64,000 nt of DNA, from assembly GCF_024721155.1 (NCBI RefSeq), contig NZ_JAHVAP010000004.1, positions 496,001 to 560,000 of the forward strand. Direction: 5' to 3'. The position numbers and the translations under genes were made by a program. Each line of letters opens with the position of its first letter. Position 1 is the stretch's first letter. Below, piece after piece: positions 7,216 to 15,577 of this stretch. The notes beneath the pieces are model-generated. The model did no database searches and had not been told where the DNA came from. It saw only the letters and a list, made by a program, of their open reading frames with translations. The DNA comes from Mucilaginibacter phenanthrenivorans. GTDB lineage: Bacteria > Bacteroidota > Bacteroidia > Sphingobacteriales > Sphingobacteriaceae.

Positions 7216-7698
7216 TTATTGCACCTTGCTAAATAACAAGACAACATAAGCTGTTTTGTTGCCAAGGCTGACCGGTAATTTTAAGGTCATGGTATTACCG
7301 TCAATACCTGCAACTATTAATTGGTAGCCTTCCTGCACTTTTCTTGCGCTATCTCCCTGATAAAGTTTCTTAAACTGGAATATTTCTCCGTTACTTTTAT
7401 CGTAAGACCAAAAAATAGTTTGCGAAGCACCTTTAGTCAAAGTATAAATACCATTACCGCTATTGGTGAGTTTCCAGCTGCTGCCATTAAAGTCTTCCGG
7501 CGATGCCTGGTTAAATATGGTTTGAACGGAGCCTGGTAGTAATCCGTCGTAGCTTATGTTAGTAAGCGTCCAGGTACCTACAAATCTAGCCCGTGAGGCG
7601 CCTGCGATATTTGCCGGCAGTTTTTTAACAGTAGAACAAGCTGAGAAGGCCAAAATAAATACAGCCGCCAGTGAAATTATAGTTAATTGCTTTTTCAT
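7216..7698 (-). CDS. Lipocalin-like lipoprotein, 160 aa
   Basis: The lipobox LAFSAC (lipidated Cys near residue 21) follows a typical signal peptide. The mature domain includes FVGTWTLTNISYDGL, the first strand of the lipocalin-like fold common in Bacteroidota lipoproteins, then LTNSGNGIYTLTKGA and WSYDKSNGEIF. It ends in a conserved-looking hydrophobic strand, AYVVLLFSKVQ. It follows the OmpA-domain gene by 24 bases, so the two are probably one operon. Both would be located at the outer membrane. The ligand is unknown. Confidence 0.75.
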   Translation of the reverse strand: MKKQLTIISLAAVFILAFSACSTVKKLPANIAGASRARFVGTWTLTNISYDGLLPGSVQTIFNQASPEDFNGSSWKLTNSGNGIYTLTKGASQTIFWSYDKSNGEIFQFKKLYQGDSARKVQEGYQLIVAGIDGNTMTLKLPVSLGNKTAYVVLLFSKVQ

Positions 7699-7722
7699 AA
7701 TTCTTTCAATATTTTATTTTAA

Positions 7723-8400
7723 CTATTGGCCCTGTGCTGCTTGTTGCTTCATTTGATCGTTCGCAACAATCACTATTTCCACACGGCGATTTTGCGCCCG
7801 CCCGTCAAGTGTACTGTTGGGTGCAATTGGTTCTGTTTCGCCTTTACCTTGCGTGGTTAACCGTGAACCATTTACCCCCTGCTGCACCAGGAATGATTTC
7901 ACAGCAACTGACCTTCTAATAGATAAATCCATATTATGAGCGGCGGTTCCTGTACTGTCAGTATGCCCGACCACCAAAATATTGGTTTGTGGATTATTTT
8001 TTAAGGATTGGGACAACTGCTGAAGGCTAGTTTGAGCACCGGGTTTCAAGTTGGTTTTGTCGACATCAAACAAAATCCCCGAATCGAATTTCACTAAAAT
8101 GCCTTCACCTTCGCGGGACACCGACGCTCCCGGAACAGTCTGCTTAATTTCGGCTGCCTGTTTATCCATTTTGTGACCAATTAAACCACCTGCCGTGCCA
8201 CCAACTGCGCCGCCTACAAGCGCACCTATTGCGGTATTACCTGCCGCATGGCCAACAAGAGCTCCAAGGAGACCACCGCCTGCTACTCCTATTGCTGCGC
8301 CTTTTTCTGTTTTTGTGTATGCACTGCACCCTGCGAATAACATACTTGCTGTAGCTAAAAATAAACTAAACGTAACTGCTTTTAATTTTAAAATTTTCAT
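7723..8400 (-). CDS. OmpA-family lipoprotein with glycine-zipper domain
   Basis: This 225-residue protein has a lipoprotein signal (lipobox MLFAGC). It is followed by a glycine-zipper segment (residues about 34-75, rich in GGLLGALVGHAAGNTAIGAL) and a C-terminal OmpA-like domain (about 100-215). The OmpA part contains NILVVGHTDSTGTAAHNMDL, SIRRSVAVKSFL and GRAQNRRVEIV. These supply the Asp and Arg that bind diaminopimelate in peptidoglycan. It should tether the outer membrane to the cell wall, and is comparable to YiaD. It is the first gene of a two-gene operon with a lipocalin-like lipoprotein. A TATATTTG box lies about 60 bases upstream. Confidence 0.9.
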   Translation of the reverse strand: MKILKLKAVTFSLFLATASMLFAGCSAYTKTEKGAAIGVAGGGLLGALVGHAAGNTAIGALVGGAVGGTAGGLIGHKMDKQAAEIKQTVPGASVSREGEGILVKFDSGILFDVDKTNLKPGAQTSLQQLSQSLKNNPQTNILVVGHTDSTGTAAHNMDLSIRRSVAVKSFLVQQGVNGSRLTTQGKGETEPIAPNSTLDGRAQNRRVEIVIVANDQMKQQAAQGQ

Positions 8401-8579
8401 TTGTAATATTTATGTGATGATCAAACAATAAATCCAGTACAAAGTTTCAAAAATTTAATATCAAATATATGTGCGAAAGAATATTAATCTATATTACATA
8501 TATTATAATATTAACTGCACTGGTTAATTGATCGGTTTTCAGTAGTTAACCGCTAATTATGTTCAATGTATGATCGGTT

Positions 8580-8603
8580 AAAGGCGCAGGAGATTGCGCC
8601 TTT
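8580..8603 (-). terminator. Hairpin after PUL 1 GH3
   Basis: AAAGGCGCA and TGCGCCTTT form a 9-bp stem with a six-base loop. It lies about 70 bases downstream of the GH3 stop, which ends PUL 1 on the minus strand. The T run is short on the minus side (TTT) and better on the plus side (TTTTCTGTT), so the polarity is uncertain. Confidence 0.55.
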
Positions 8604-8669
8604 TCTGTTAGAAACAAATTTCTTAAATCCGGATATAGCTCAAATTAAATAACTTGAGCCATATCGTGC

Positions 8670-10829
8670 TTACTTGCTTATTCTAAATGAAGTCACCTGC
8701 CTGATATCCTTCGACGAGGAAGCGGCCATTACTTTATATTCGCCGGGCTCAACCACCCATTTACTTAATTTATCATCAAAATAAGCAAGATCGCTTATAC
8801 TAATATTCATCGAGACAAGAGATTTTTCGGTGGGCGTTATCATGATCTTTTTAAATGCTTTAAGTTCCTTTTCGGGCCTTAACACAGAAGAATTAACTTT
8901 GCTGATATACAATTGAACTGTTTCCTTACCTGCAGTTCGGCCTGTATTTTTTATCTTAACTGATACCACTATTTTATCGCCCGGCTTATAGCTTTTCTTG
9001 TTGGTAGCCAAATCAGTATAAGTAAAATTGGTATAAGACAATCCATAACCAAAACAGTACAAAGGATTGATATTTTTGGTGTCATACCAGCGATAGCCAA
9101 CCAATATTCCCTCTTTATAATCAGCCGTCATATTGTTACCAGGATAGGTATTTAAGGCGGAAGCGGGTGAGTCTTTTAATGAGACGGGAAAAGTAAACGG
9201 TAGACGACCGGATGGGTTTACAACACCTTTTAAAACATCGGCAAGAGCATTCCCCGCCTCTGATCCATTAAACCACGACCAAACTATGGTATGATTTGAC
9301 TTTTTAATTTCGTTCAGATCATACGGTGCACCAGCCATTATTACAATGATGGTATTGGGGTTAGCCGCACTCACAGCATTAACAAGCGCTTGTTCGCCAA
9401 AGGGCAGGGAAAGGTTTTTGCGATCATGTCCCTCACTTTCGTACTCACGGTTGGAGCCAATGCACAGTATGGCGACATCAGTTGTTTTTGCAAGCGCTAC
9501 AGCTTCGTTAATTAAGGTTTGATCCGGCTGATCAGATCCAGCGTTTTGCGCATCGGTTTTGCTTGCCGAATAATTAGCCTTATACCCCTGCGCGAATTTA
9601 ATTTCGGCTGTTTTACCAAATCTTGATTTTATGCCCGCCAATGCGGTTATCTCATATTTGGCCTTTACCCCTGCACCGTAACCTCCCAGAGCAAATGTAC
9701 GTGTGGCATTATCGCCAATTACAGCGATGCTTTTTATATTACTTGTTTTTAAAGGGAGTAAATGCGCATCATTTTTTAACAAAACGATAGATTCTGATGC
9801 AATATCATATACCGCTTTGCTATGCACCGGTGTGGCAATTGACCCTTTAGGGTGATTGGCGCTCATTGAGGTATGGTACATCAGCCATAAAATCCTGCTC
9901 ACTTTATCGTCTATCGTTTTTACTGAAACCTCGCCAGCTTTAACAGCCGCAAGCAGTGGCTTGGCGAAATACCATTGATCATAAGGGCCGCTTGATCCCA
10001 TTTCAAGGTCCAGTCCGCTGTTTGCCGCTGCGACTGTATGGTGTGTTCCACCCCAATCTGATATTACAATTCCTTTAAAGCCCCATTCTTTTTTTAATAC
10101 TTTGTTCAATAAAAAATCATTCTCTGAACACCAGTAACCATTTAACTTATTATACGCCGACATAACGGTATAGGCATTGCCCTGCTGTACGCCTGCCTTA
10201 AATGCCGGTAAATAAATCTCGCGCAATGCTCTTTCATCAATTATTGCGTTTACCTCGCCGCGGTTAACCTCCTGGTTATTGGCAGCAAAATGTTTAATAC
10301 ATGCAGCCACATGCTGGCTTTGAATTCCCCTTACAGACTGAATAGCCAATTGACTGTTCAAAAATGGATCTTCTGAATAGTATTCATAAGTACGCCCGCA
10401 AAGCGGCATCCTGCAAATATTAAATGCCGGGGCCAGCATTATAATTTTTTTGCGGGCATTTGCCTCCTCCCCCAGTACTACTCCATATTTATTTGCCATC
10501 GCCGGGTTCCAGGTAGCCGCTATTGCCGAACCATTTGGCAAAAAGGTGGCAGAATCAGTTGTCCAGTTAGCAGAGTTCCAATCAAAACGCTTTATTTCTT
10601 CGCGCACGCCTAAGGGGCCATCATCGCAGGTGAGCTCAGGGATGCCTAAACGCTTTACGCCTGCTGAAGAAAATAAAGCGTTGCCATGAAGCATTTCTAT
10701 TTTTTCTTCAAGCGTCATCTTTTTAATGATGCTGCTGATCTTTGCATTAATCGCGGCTTCTTTTTTCGTTTGTGCCGAAACATTACTGAGCAGCAGAAGT
10801 GCTACAGAACAACTTATTATATACTTCAT
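8670..10829 (-). CDS. GH3 glycoside hydrolase, beta-glucosidase type
   Basis: The mature protein of about 700 residues has the three-part GH3 layout. An N-terminal barrel has TCDDGPLGVR and KHFAANNQEVNRG. The nucleophile Asp is near residue 257 in VISDWGGTHHT. A second alpha/beta domain carries SEGHDRKNLSLPFGEQALV, and a fibronectin type III-like C-terminal domain starts near KIVVSVKIKNTG. GH3 enzymes of this type release terminal beta-linked glucose or xylose from oligosaccharides, usually in the periplasm. ATG 10829 is preferred because it directly precedes a clean signal peptide (MKYIISCSVALLLL); an ATG at 10856 adds nine residues. It is the last gene of PUL 1, after the GH51-like gene. 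Confidence 0.9.
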   Translation of the reverse strand: MKYIISCSVALLLLSNVSAQTKKEAAINAKISSIIKKMTLEEKIEMLHGNALFSSAGVKRLGIPELTCDDGPLGVREEIKRFDWNSANWTTDSATFLPNGSAIAATWNPAMANKYGVVLGEEANARKKIIMLAPAFNICRMPLCGRTYEYYSEDPFLNSQLAIQSVRGIQSQHVAACIKHFAANNQEVNRGEVNAIIDERALREIYLPAFKAGVQQGNAYTVMSAYNKLNGYWCSENDFLLNKVLKKEWGFKGIVISDWGGTHHTVAAANSGLDLEMGSSGPYDQWYFAKPLLAAVKAGEVSVKTIDDKVSRILWLMYHTSMSANHPKGSIATPVHSKAVYDIASESIVLLKNDAHLLPLKTSNIKSIAVIGDNATRTFALGGYGAGVKAKYEITALAGIKSRFGKTAEIKFAQGYKANYSASKTDAQNAGSDQPDQTLINEAVALAKTTDVAILCIGSNREYESEGHDRKNLSLPFGEQALVNAVSAANPNTIIVIMAGAPYDLNEIKKSNHTIVWSWFNGSEAGNALADVLKGVVNPSGRLPFTFPVSLKDSPASALNTYPGNNMTADYKEGILVGYRWYDTKNINPLYCFGYGLSYTNFTYTDLATNKKSYKPGDKIVVSVKIKNTGRTAGKETVQLYISKVNSSVLRPEKELKAFKKIMITPTEKSLVSMNISISDLAYFDDKLSKWVVEPGEYKVMAASSSKDIRQVTSFRISK

Positions 10830-10888
10830 AAATATTGATTTCAATTTAGCTTGCATAAAGCTATTACAAATACTTTGCTATAGTTGCT

Positions 10889-12619
10889 TTATTTTTTGCT
10901 TTCGGCTACGATAAAAATAACTGACATTGGCGGTGCGGAAACTTTTATACCGTTTTGTAATGCGGATGAGGATGCCGTAAGTGTTAAATAGCCCGACGGA
11001 CCGCCGTTTGCACCGCTAGGGCCGTTGCCGTTTATATAAACCTTTCCTGAAAATTCACCGTTATCTGTTCCTCCGGTAAGGGTATAGTAATAATACTTAC
11101 TGCCTTTGTCGAAGTTTTTAATATCAACATTTACTGTTTGTGATGCTGTGCCTTTATTAACGATCACCACACCAGCCTCGCCCGATGTGAATGAAGATGC
11201 ATAACTCAATACATCACTATTGGTTTGTACTGTTGAACTTACCATCCGGTCGCCAAAATACTTCTGGAAATAATACATGTAGTAAAAAGCTGGTCTTGGG
11301 TTCCATTTGCTCACGCCATCGGTTTCATCGCCCGCGTTAAACATACCCATATCATCACCACCATTCCAGCCGTTTGCAAGGTCCCAGCGGCTGGCCATCC
11401 CAAACTGATTTTTAAGCAATTCGCCTAAAACCATTGTAGCGTGCATCCCTGCTATATAGGATGTCATTTGTTTTGACCCTGTTGTAAATAAATTCCATTC
11501 GGTTAACGCTATAGGTTTTAATGAGACACCTCCCTGCGAAGTAGTGGTTTTCATCCAATCCATAACAGTCTTTGATTCTGTTACCGGCGAATTAAGAATA
11601 GTAGCAGCCGTTTCATTATCAGATCCGGTAAAATAATCATGCACGATATAAAAGTCGGCATAATCGCCGGCGGAGGCAAATAAGCCGGAGTTCCATGTTT
11701 TATCAACTGTATTCCATGAATTTACGGGATCTGTTTGTATTAATTGTGCGCCAATTTTAATTTTAGCACCTACATCAGTTGCGGCTTTGCGCATAGAATC
11801 GGCAAATACTTTAAAATGCTTGCCATACAGTGTCCCTGTAATAATTTGTGGCTGACCATCCTTATTTTGGGATACATCAATTTCCCAGCCTGCCTGCCAT
11901 GGGCCGTCACTTTCGTTCCCTATCTCCCAGTATTTGGTGCGCCCCTTATCATGGCGCACCCAGTTAGCAGCCAAATGCGCGGCCACCTGATCGGGGTGGG
12001 CACTGGTGCCATAGCGGGCATAACTATAATTAACCGTGATGATCCCGGTACTGTTAGTTTGTTGTAAAGCTGTATAATAGTTATCCAGCGACAATGTCCA
12101 ACTTGCAGTATTATTACCCAGCCAATAGCCTGCTGCGACGCTGTTCCCGTTTGAATCATACAAAGTGGCCGGTGCGTCGGCAGGTATTTGTCCGTCCCAG
12201 AAATAAACGCTTGAGATATTACCACCTGGAAAACGGAGAATATTGGGCGATAGGTTTTTAATGTTGTTTACCAAAACCGGTTCGGTAACTATCTGGGTCA
12301 TATACGGATTGGTATTATTACCAAACAGGTATTTAGGAACCTTTGTAATTACGTTGCTATAGTCAACATTTACAGTTACAGTAGCTGCGGTAGTTGGTTG
12401 AGCAACATTGGCATTAAGTGGGGCGGTAAAAGTTTTGGGTGCCCAGTCATCTAAAAAAAAGCCCGCTGACTTGGCTACCACAGGATCTGTTTGCGGAGTT
12501 ATAACGGTGGTGGCTGTGGTATCAGTTTTAACCGGTGTTATTGTGCTGTTGTTTTTTTTACAGGCGCACAATGCCAGCAAAAAAATTGGATAGTATTTTA
12601 AATGGGGTATCAACTTCAT
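10889..12619 (-). CDS. Clan GH-A glycoside hydrolase lipoprotein, GH51-like
   Basis: This 576-residue protein has the lipobox LLALCAC, so it is probably surface-anchored. The (beta/alpha)8 fold of clan GH-A shows in LRFPGGNISSVYFW. The acid/base motif YWEIGNESDGPWQ resembles the GNEMDGPWQ of GH51 arabinofuranosidases. The nucleophile motif is ALTEWN. A C-terminal beta-sandwich follows from about residue 470. GH51 covers alpha-L-arabinofuranosidases and some endoglucanases. GH44 xyloglucanases have a comparable layout, so the exact family is open. Placed between the surface glycan-binding protein and GH3, and lipid-anchored, it is the best candidate for the endo-acting or first enzyme of PUL 1. 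A hairpin separates it from the upstream binding-protein gene. Confidence 0.7.
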   Translation of the reverse strand: MKLIPHLKYYPIFLLALCACKKNNSTITPVKTDTTATTVITPQTDPVVAKSAGFFLDDWAPKTFTAPLNANVAQPTTAATVTVNVDYSNVITKVPKYLFGNNTNPYMTQIVTEPVLVNNIKNLSPNILRFPGGNISSVYFWDGQIPADAPATLYDSNGNSVAAGYWLGNNTASWTLSLDNYYTALQQTNSTGIITVNYSYARYGTSAHPDQVAAHLAANWVRHDKGRTKYWEIGNESDGPWQAGWEIDVSQNKDGQPQIITGTLYGKHFKVFADSMRKAATDVGAKIKIGAQLIQTDPVNSWNTVDKTWNSGLFASAGDYADFYIVHDYFTGSDNETAATILNSPVTESKTVMDWMKTTTSQGGVSLKPIALTEWNLFTTGSKQMTSYIAGMHATMVLGELLKNQFGMASRWDLANGWNGGDDMGMFNAGDETDGVSKWNPRPAFYYMYYFQKYFGDRMVSSTVQTNSDVLSYASSFTSGEAGVVIVNKGTASQTVNVDIKNFDKGSKYYYYTLTGGTDNGEFSGKVYINGNGPSGANGGPSGYLTLTASSSALQNGIKVSAPPMSVIFIVAESKK

Positions 12620-12635
12620 ATATTTATTGTCTTTG

Positions 12636-12676
12636 TAAAAAATGCAGGGACCTCTTGTTAAAAGGCCCCTTGCATT
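12636..12676 (-). terminator. Intra-operon attenuator between binding protein and enzyme genes
   Basis: On the minus strand AATGCAAGGGGCCTT and AAGAGGTCCCTGCATT form an imperfect stem followed by TTTTTTAC. It sits after the surface glycan-binding gene stop (12698) and before the GH51-like start (12619). It probably terminates part of the transcripts, keeping SusC, SusD and the binding protein in excess over the enzymes. Confidence 0.7.
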
Positions 12677-12697
12677 AATTAATCAACTAAAACTTTA

Positions 12698-13924
12698 TCA
12701 TTTAATTTTTACTACCCGGATGTTATCAATTGCTGCTGTAAAAGCTGTAACCGTGGTTAAACCATCATTCATATACCAGATATTCATACCTGTGTTACCG
12801 CTGGCGCCCACAAGGTCCTTAATAGAAGCTACCTGCGTACCTGTACCGTTATTGGTTAAGAAGGTTGATAACGGAATTGTAACGGTTGTCCAGCCGGTTG
12901 TGGTAAACGGCGTTGTTTTACCCGCGCTGTTTATCCAGGGCCTGTACCGGGCTATATAAGTAAAGCTATAATTTACTGCTACGAAAATAGAACCCGCAGT
13001 CCACGGAGTAGATTTCGGAACCGATAATTCGAACTTCACGGCGTAACTGGATAAACTGCTGTCAATATCTGCAACCGGAACCCATTGACTGGCATTCATA
13101 TTTACTCCACGGCCACCATTATACCAGGCATTGTCACCCGCAGAAAGGTTGCTTGCCGTCAACACGTTATAGTAGCCGGTATTACCGGGAAAATCAGTAG
13201 AACTGTTTTGCGTATTTGACCCCCACGGGTACCCGTTTATAGAATCCCAGTTTTGAAATACGCCGTCAACAAAATCATGAACCTTATAAACGGTAGAGGC
13301 TGAACCTGATTTTGTTGTAACACTTACAATGCCGCCATTCTGCGTAACACTGGATGGCACCGCCAGGCTAATGTACGTGCCATCGGTTGAAGGCGTATAA
13401 TTAGTAATTGCAACACCTGCATAAGTTAAACTTTTGATAAAGAAAAAGTTAAAACCGTAAATTTTGACAGAATCACCTACGTTAGCCGCTTCATCCGAAA
13501 TGTCTGAAATTGTTGGCGCAGGAGCCACAATTGAGAAAGAAAACGTGGTTTGACCATGCGTTGTTACATAATTTATAGTATTGAGCTGTTTTGCCGGTAC
13601 CGTTGGGAAGGCAATAACCGAGGGTATTAATGCAATAGCGCTGGTATCAGAAAACCATGCGTCATTAAAAGAGCCGGCTACACCATCAAAATAAATTTGA
13701 AGAGCACCTTTTAGATTTTTCCCGGAAATAACAACCCATTGACCGGTGCCCACACTGCTTAAAAGTGAATCGCCCGGATGTGCGACATAGTTACGGATTG
13801 ATGTAATAACCGGCGTGCCTGTAGATGATAATTTATCTTTTTTGCATCCCGATTGTGCGAGGAGTATTGCAGCGAGTATAACAAGCAATAAATAGTTATT
13901 GACATTGTAAAGTAGCTTTTTCAT
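12698..13924 (-). CDS. Surface glycan-binding lipoprotein with TIG domains
   Basis: This 408-residue protein has the lipobox LAQSGC. Two IPT/TIG immunoglobulin-like domains follow, at about residues 35-120 (TPVITSIRNYVAHPGDSLL) and 125-210 (APTISDISDEAANVGDSVKI). The C-terminal carbohydrate-binding beta-sandwich runs from about 220 to the end (FVDGVFQNWD, NDGLTTVTAFTAAIDNIRVV). This arrangement is that of SGBP-B proteins, whose C-terminal domain binds xyloglucan in the Bacteroides xyloglucan locus. It lies in the SusE/F position directly after SusD. The binding-domain family call is by overall pattern and is good; the ligand is inferred. Confidence 0.8.
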   Translation of the reverse strand: MKKLLYNVNNYLLLVILAAILLAQSGCKKDKLSSTGTPVITSIRNYVAHPGDSLLSSVGTGQWVVISGKNLKGALQIYFDGVAGSFNDAWFSDTSAIALIPSVIAFPTVPAKQLNTINYVTTHGQTTFSFSIVAPAPTISDISDEAANVGDSVKIYGFNFFFIKSLTYAGVAITNYTPSTDGTYISLAVPSSVTQNGGIVSVTTKSGSASTVYKVHDFVDGVFQNWDSINGYPWGSNTQNSSTDFPGNTGYYNVLTASNLSAGDNAWYNGGRGVNMNASQWVPVADIDSSLSSYAVKFELSVPKSTPWTAGSIFVAVNYSFTYIARYRPWINSAGKTTPFTTTGWTTVTIPLSTFLTNNGTGTQVASIKDLVGASGNTGMNIWYMNDGLTTVTAFTAAIDNIRVVKIK

Positions 13925-13964
13925 ATTTTTTATTTAAAGAATATTATAAATAATTCTAATTCTG

Positions 13965-15566
13965 TTAGTAATACGCCACAGGTGCTTGCAACAATTTAGG
14001 ATCGGCCGTTTGGTCATTTGCCGGTATTGGCAAGGTAAACGTGTTGATTGTTGCCGGGGTAATGATCAGTCCGTTGGATCCAGGCTTCGCAATTCCGGTA
14101 TTCGCATCATAAGTAAACAGTGATCTGTCAACAACCGTTTGCCCGGGTTGCAGCTGGGTTTGATGATTAAGTGTATCTATCGCTGCCTGCGGCTTGTAAT
14201 AAGAAAGCCGTACCAAATCAAACCAATACTGGCCCTCAAATGCCAATTCAACTCTTCTTTCGTTCATCAGGGTTGAAGTTGTGATGGTTGATACTACAGG
14301 TAAGCCGGCCCTTGATCTGATAGCATTAAAATATTGTAAGGCCCTTCCATCAGAAGTAGAACTATTGTTACCCAATATAGCCTCCACATATATTAAATAC
14401 ACATCTCCCAACCGCAAAACGGTATTGTGTTCAATTGATGACCAACGGTCCATAGTTGGCGCATTGTTATCGGCAGGAGTACCCACTATATGTTTTTTAA
14501 CATTTACGCCGGTTGCTGTATAACCTCCGCCCGCAGCATTTAACTCCGGGTAATAATCGCCGGTGAGCATAAAAGTAGCTTTACGACGGATTGAATCGCG
14601 TGTGGCGTACAATTTATACAAACTAGTGGTTGGGCCAATTGCCCCACCCCACCCAGCACCAGGCACTATGCTTGCGCTGGGGGCAAATTGTGCTTCTATA
14701 TCATTACCCTGGCCATAGCCTACACCTGCCGCCCATTGAAATGCAAACAGCGATTCGGAGTTGTCGTTGTACTGGGTTCTGAACAGGTTGTAATAACTGG
14801 GAAAAAGTGTCAGGCCGCTTGTATTACAAACATTCCCTGCAAAATATATCGCGCTATCCAGGTCTGATTGGTTCCTGGTACCGCTTTGGCCCAGGCCCGC
14901 CCTGGTTAAATATACCTTAGCCAGCATACCCTGTGCCGACCACGTAGTCACTCGCCCCGCCTGGTCTGATTTTGGTAAATTTGTAGCTGCAAATCTTAAA
15001 TCGTTTATTATAAATTTATAAACATCAGTAAGCTTATTGCGCGGCACAAGCGGGTTGGCAATTAGTTTATCGTTATCTTCAATAATAGGCACCGGTCCCC
15101 ACAATTGGGCAAGGTGAAAATAAGCGGTTGCACGCAGGAACCTTAATTCTCCAAGAGCTCCGTTTTTACCTGTTGCGGATACGCTATCCGGCAACTGGGT
15201 ATTGATAGCCTTTATATTTACATTACAGTGGGCCACTACATTAAAAAAGCCCTGCCATGCCTGTGTAACATAGCTATTATTGCTGGTTATAGAAAAGGTA
15301 GTAAACTGAGCCAGGTCTGCATTGTAAGGCTGCAGCATATTGCCACTCATGATATCGCCGATACCAAGCAAGGGGAAATTATTCCAGTCAAACCACGGTT
15401 GGGCGTAAATGGCCGAAGTGGCAAGCCTCAGATCGGATGTACTTTTATAAAAATTATTGGTTGTGATTCCTGTCAGCGGAGGCCGGTCAAGGAACTGCTT
15501 TTTACAACTGCTTATTATCATGACGATGATAAACAAAGAGAATATATTTATTTTAATCAGTTTCAT
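13965..15566 (-). CDS. SusD/RagB family starch-binding-like lipoprotein
   Basis: This 533-residue lipoprotein (lipobox IISSC, then KKQFLDRPPLTGITTNNFY) has the SusD layout. The N-terminal TPR-rich half includes ALGELRFLRATAYFHLAQLW and a RagB-like C-terminal half runs up to the conserved WDLNL-type end. ERRVELAFEGQYWFDLVRLS is a hallmark segment. SusD caps the SusC barrel and presents glycan at the cell surface. It starts 11 bases after the SusC stop and precedes the surface glycan-binding gene by 40 bases, so the three form one transcript. Confidence 0.97.
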   Translation of the reverse strand: MKLIKINIFSLFIIVMIISSCKKQFLDRPPLTGITTNNFYKSTSDLRLATSAIYAQPWFDWNNFPLLGIGDIMSGNMLQPYNADLAQFTTFSITSNNSYVTQAWQGFFNVVAHCNVNIKAINTQLPDSVSATGKNGALGELRFLRATAYFHLAQLWGPVPIIEDNDKLIANPLVPRNKLTDVYKFIINDLRFAATNLPKSDQAGRVTTWSAQGMLAKVYLTRAGLGQSGTRNQSDLDSAIYFAGNVCNTSGLTLFPSYYNLFRTQYNDNSESLFAFQWAAGVGYGQGNDIEAQFAPSASIVPGAGWGGAIGPTTSLYKLYATRDSIRRKATFMLTGDYYPELNAAGGGYTATGVNVKKHIVGTPADNNAPTMDRWSSIEHNTVLRLGDVYLIYVEAILGNNSSTSDGRALQYFNAIRSRAGLPVVSTITTSTLMNERRVELAFEGQYWFDLVRLSYYKPQAAIDTLNHQTQLQPGQTVVDRSLFTYDANTGIAKPGSNGLIITPATINTFTLPIPANDQTADPKLLQAPVAYY

Positions 15567-15577
15567 AATAGTAAATT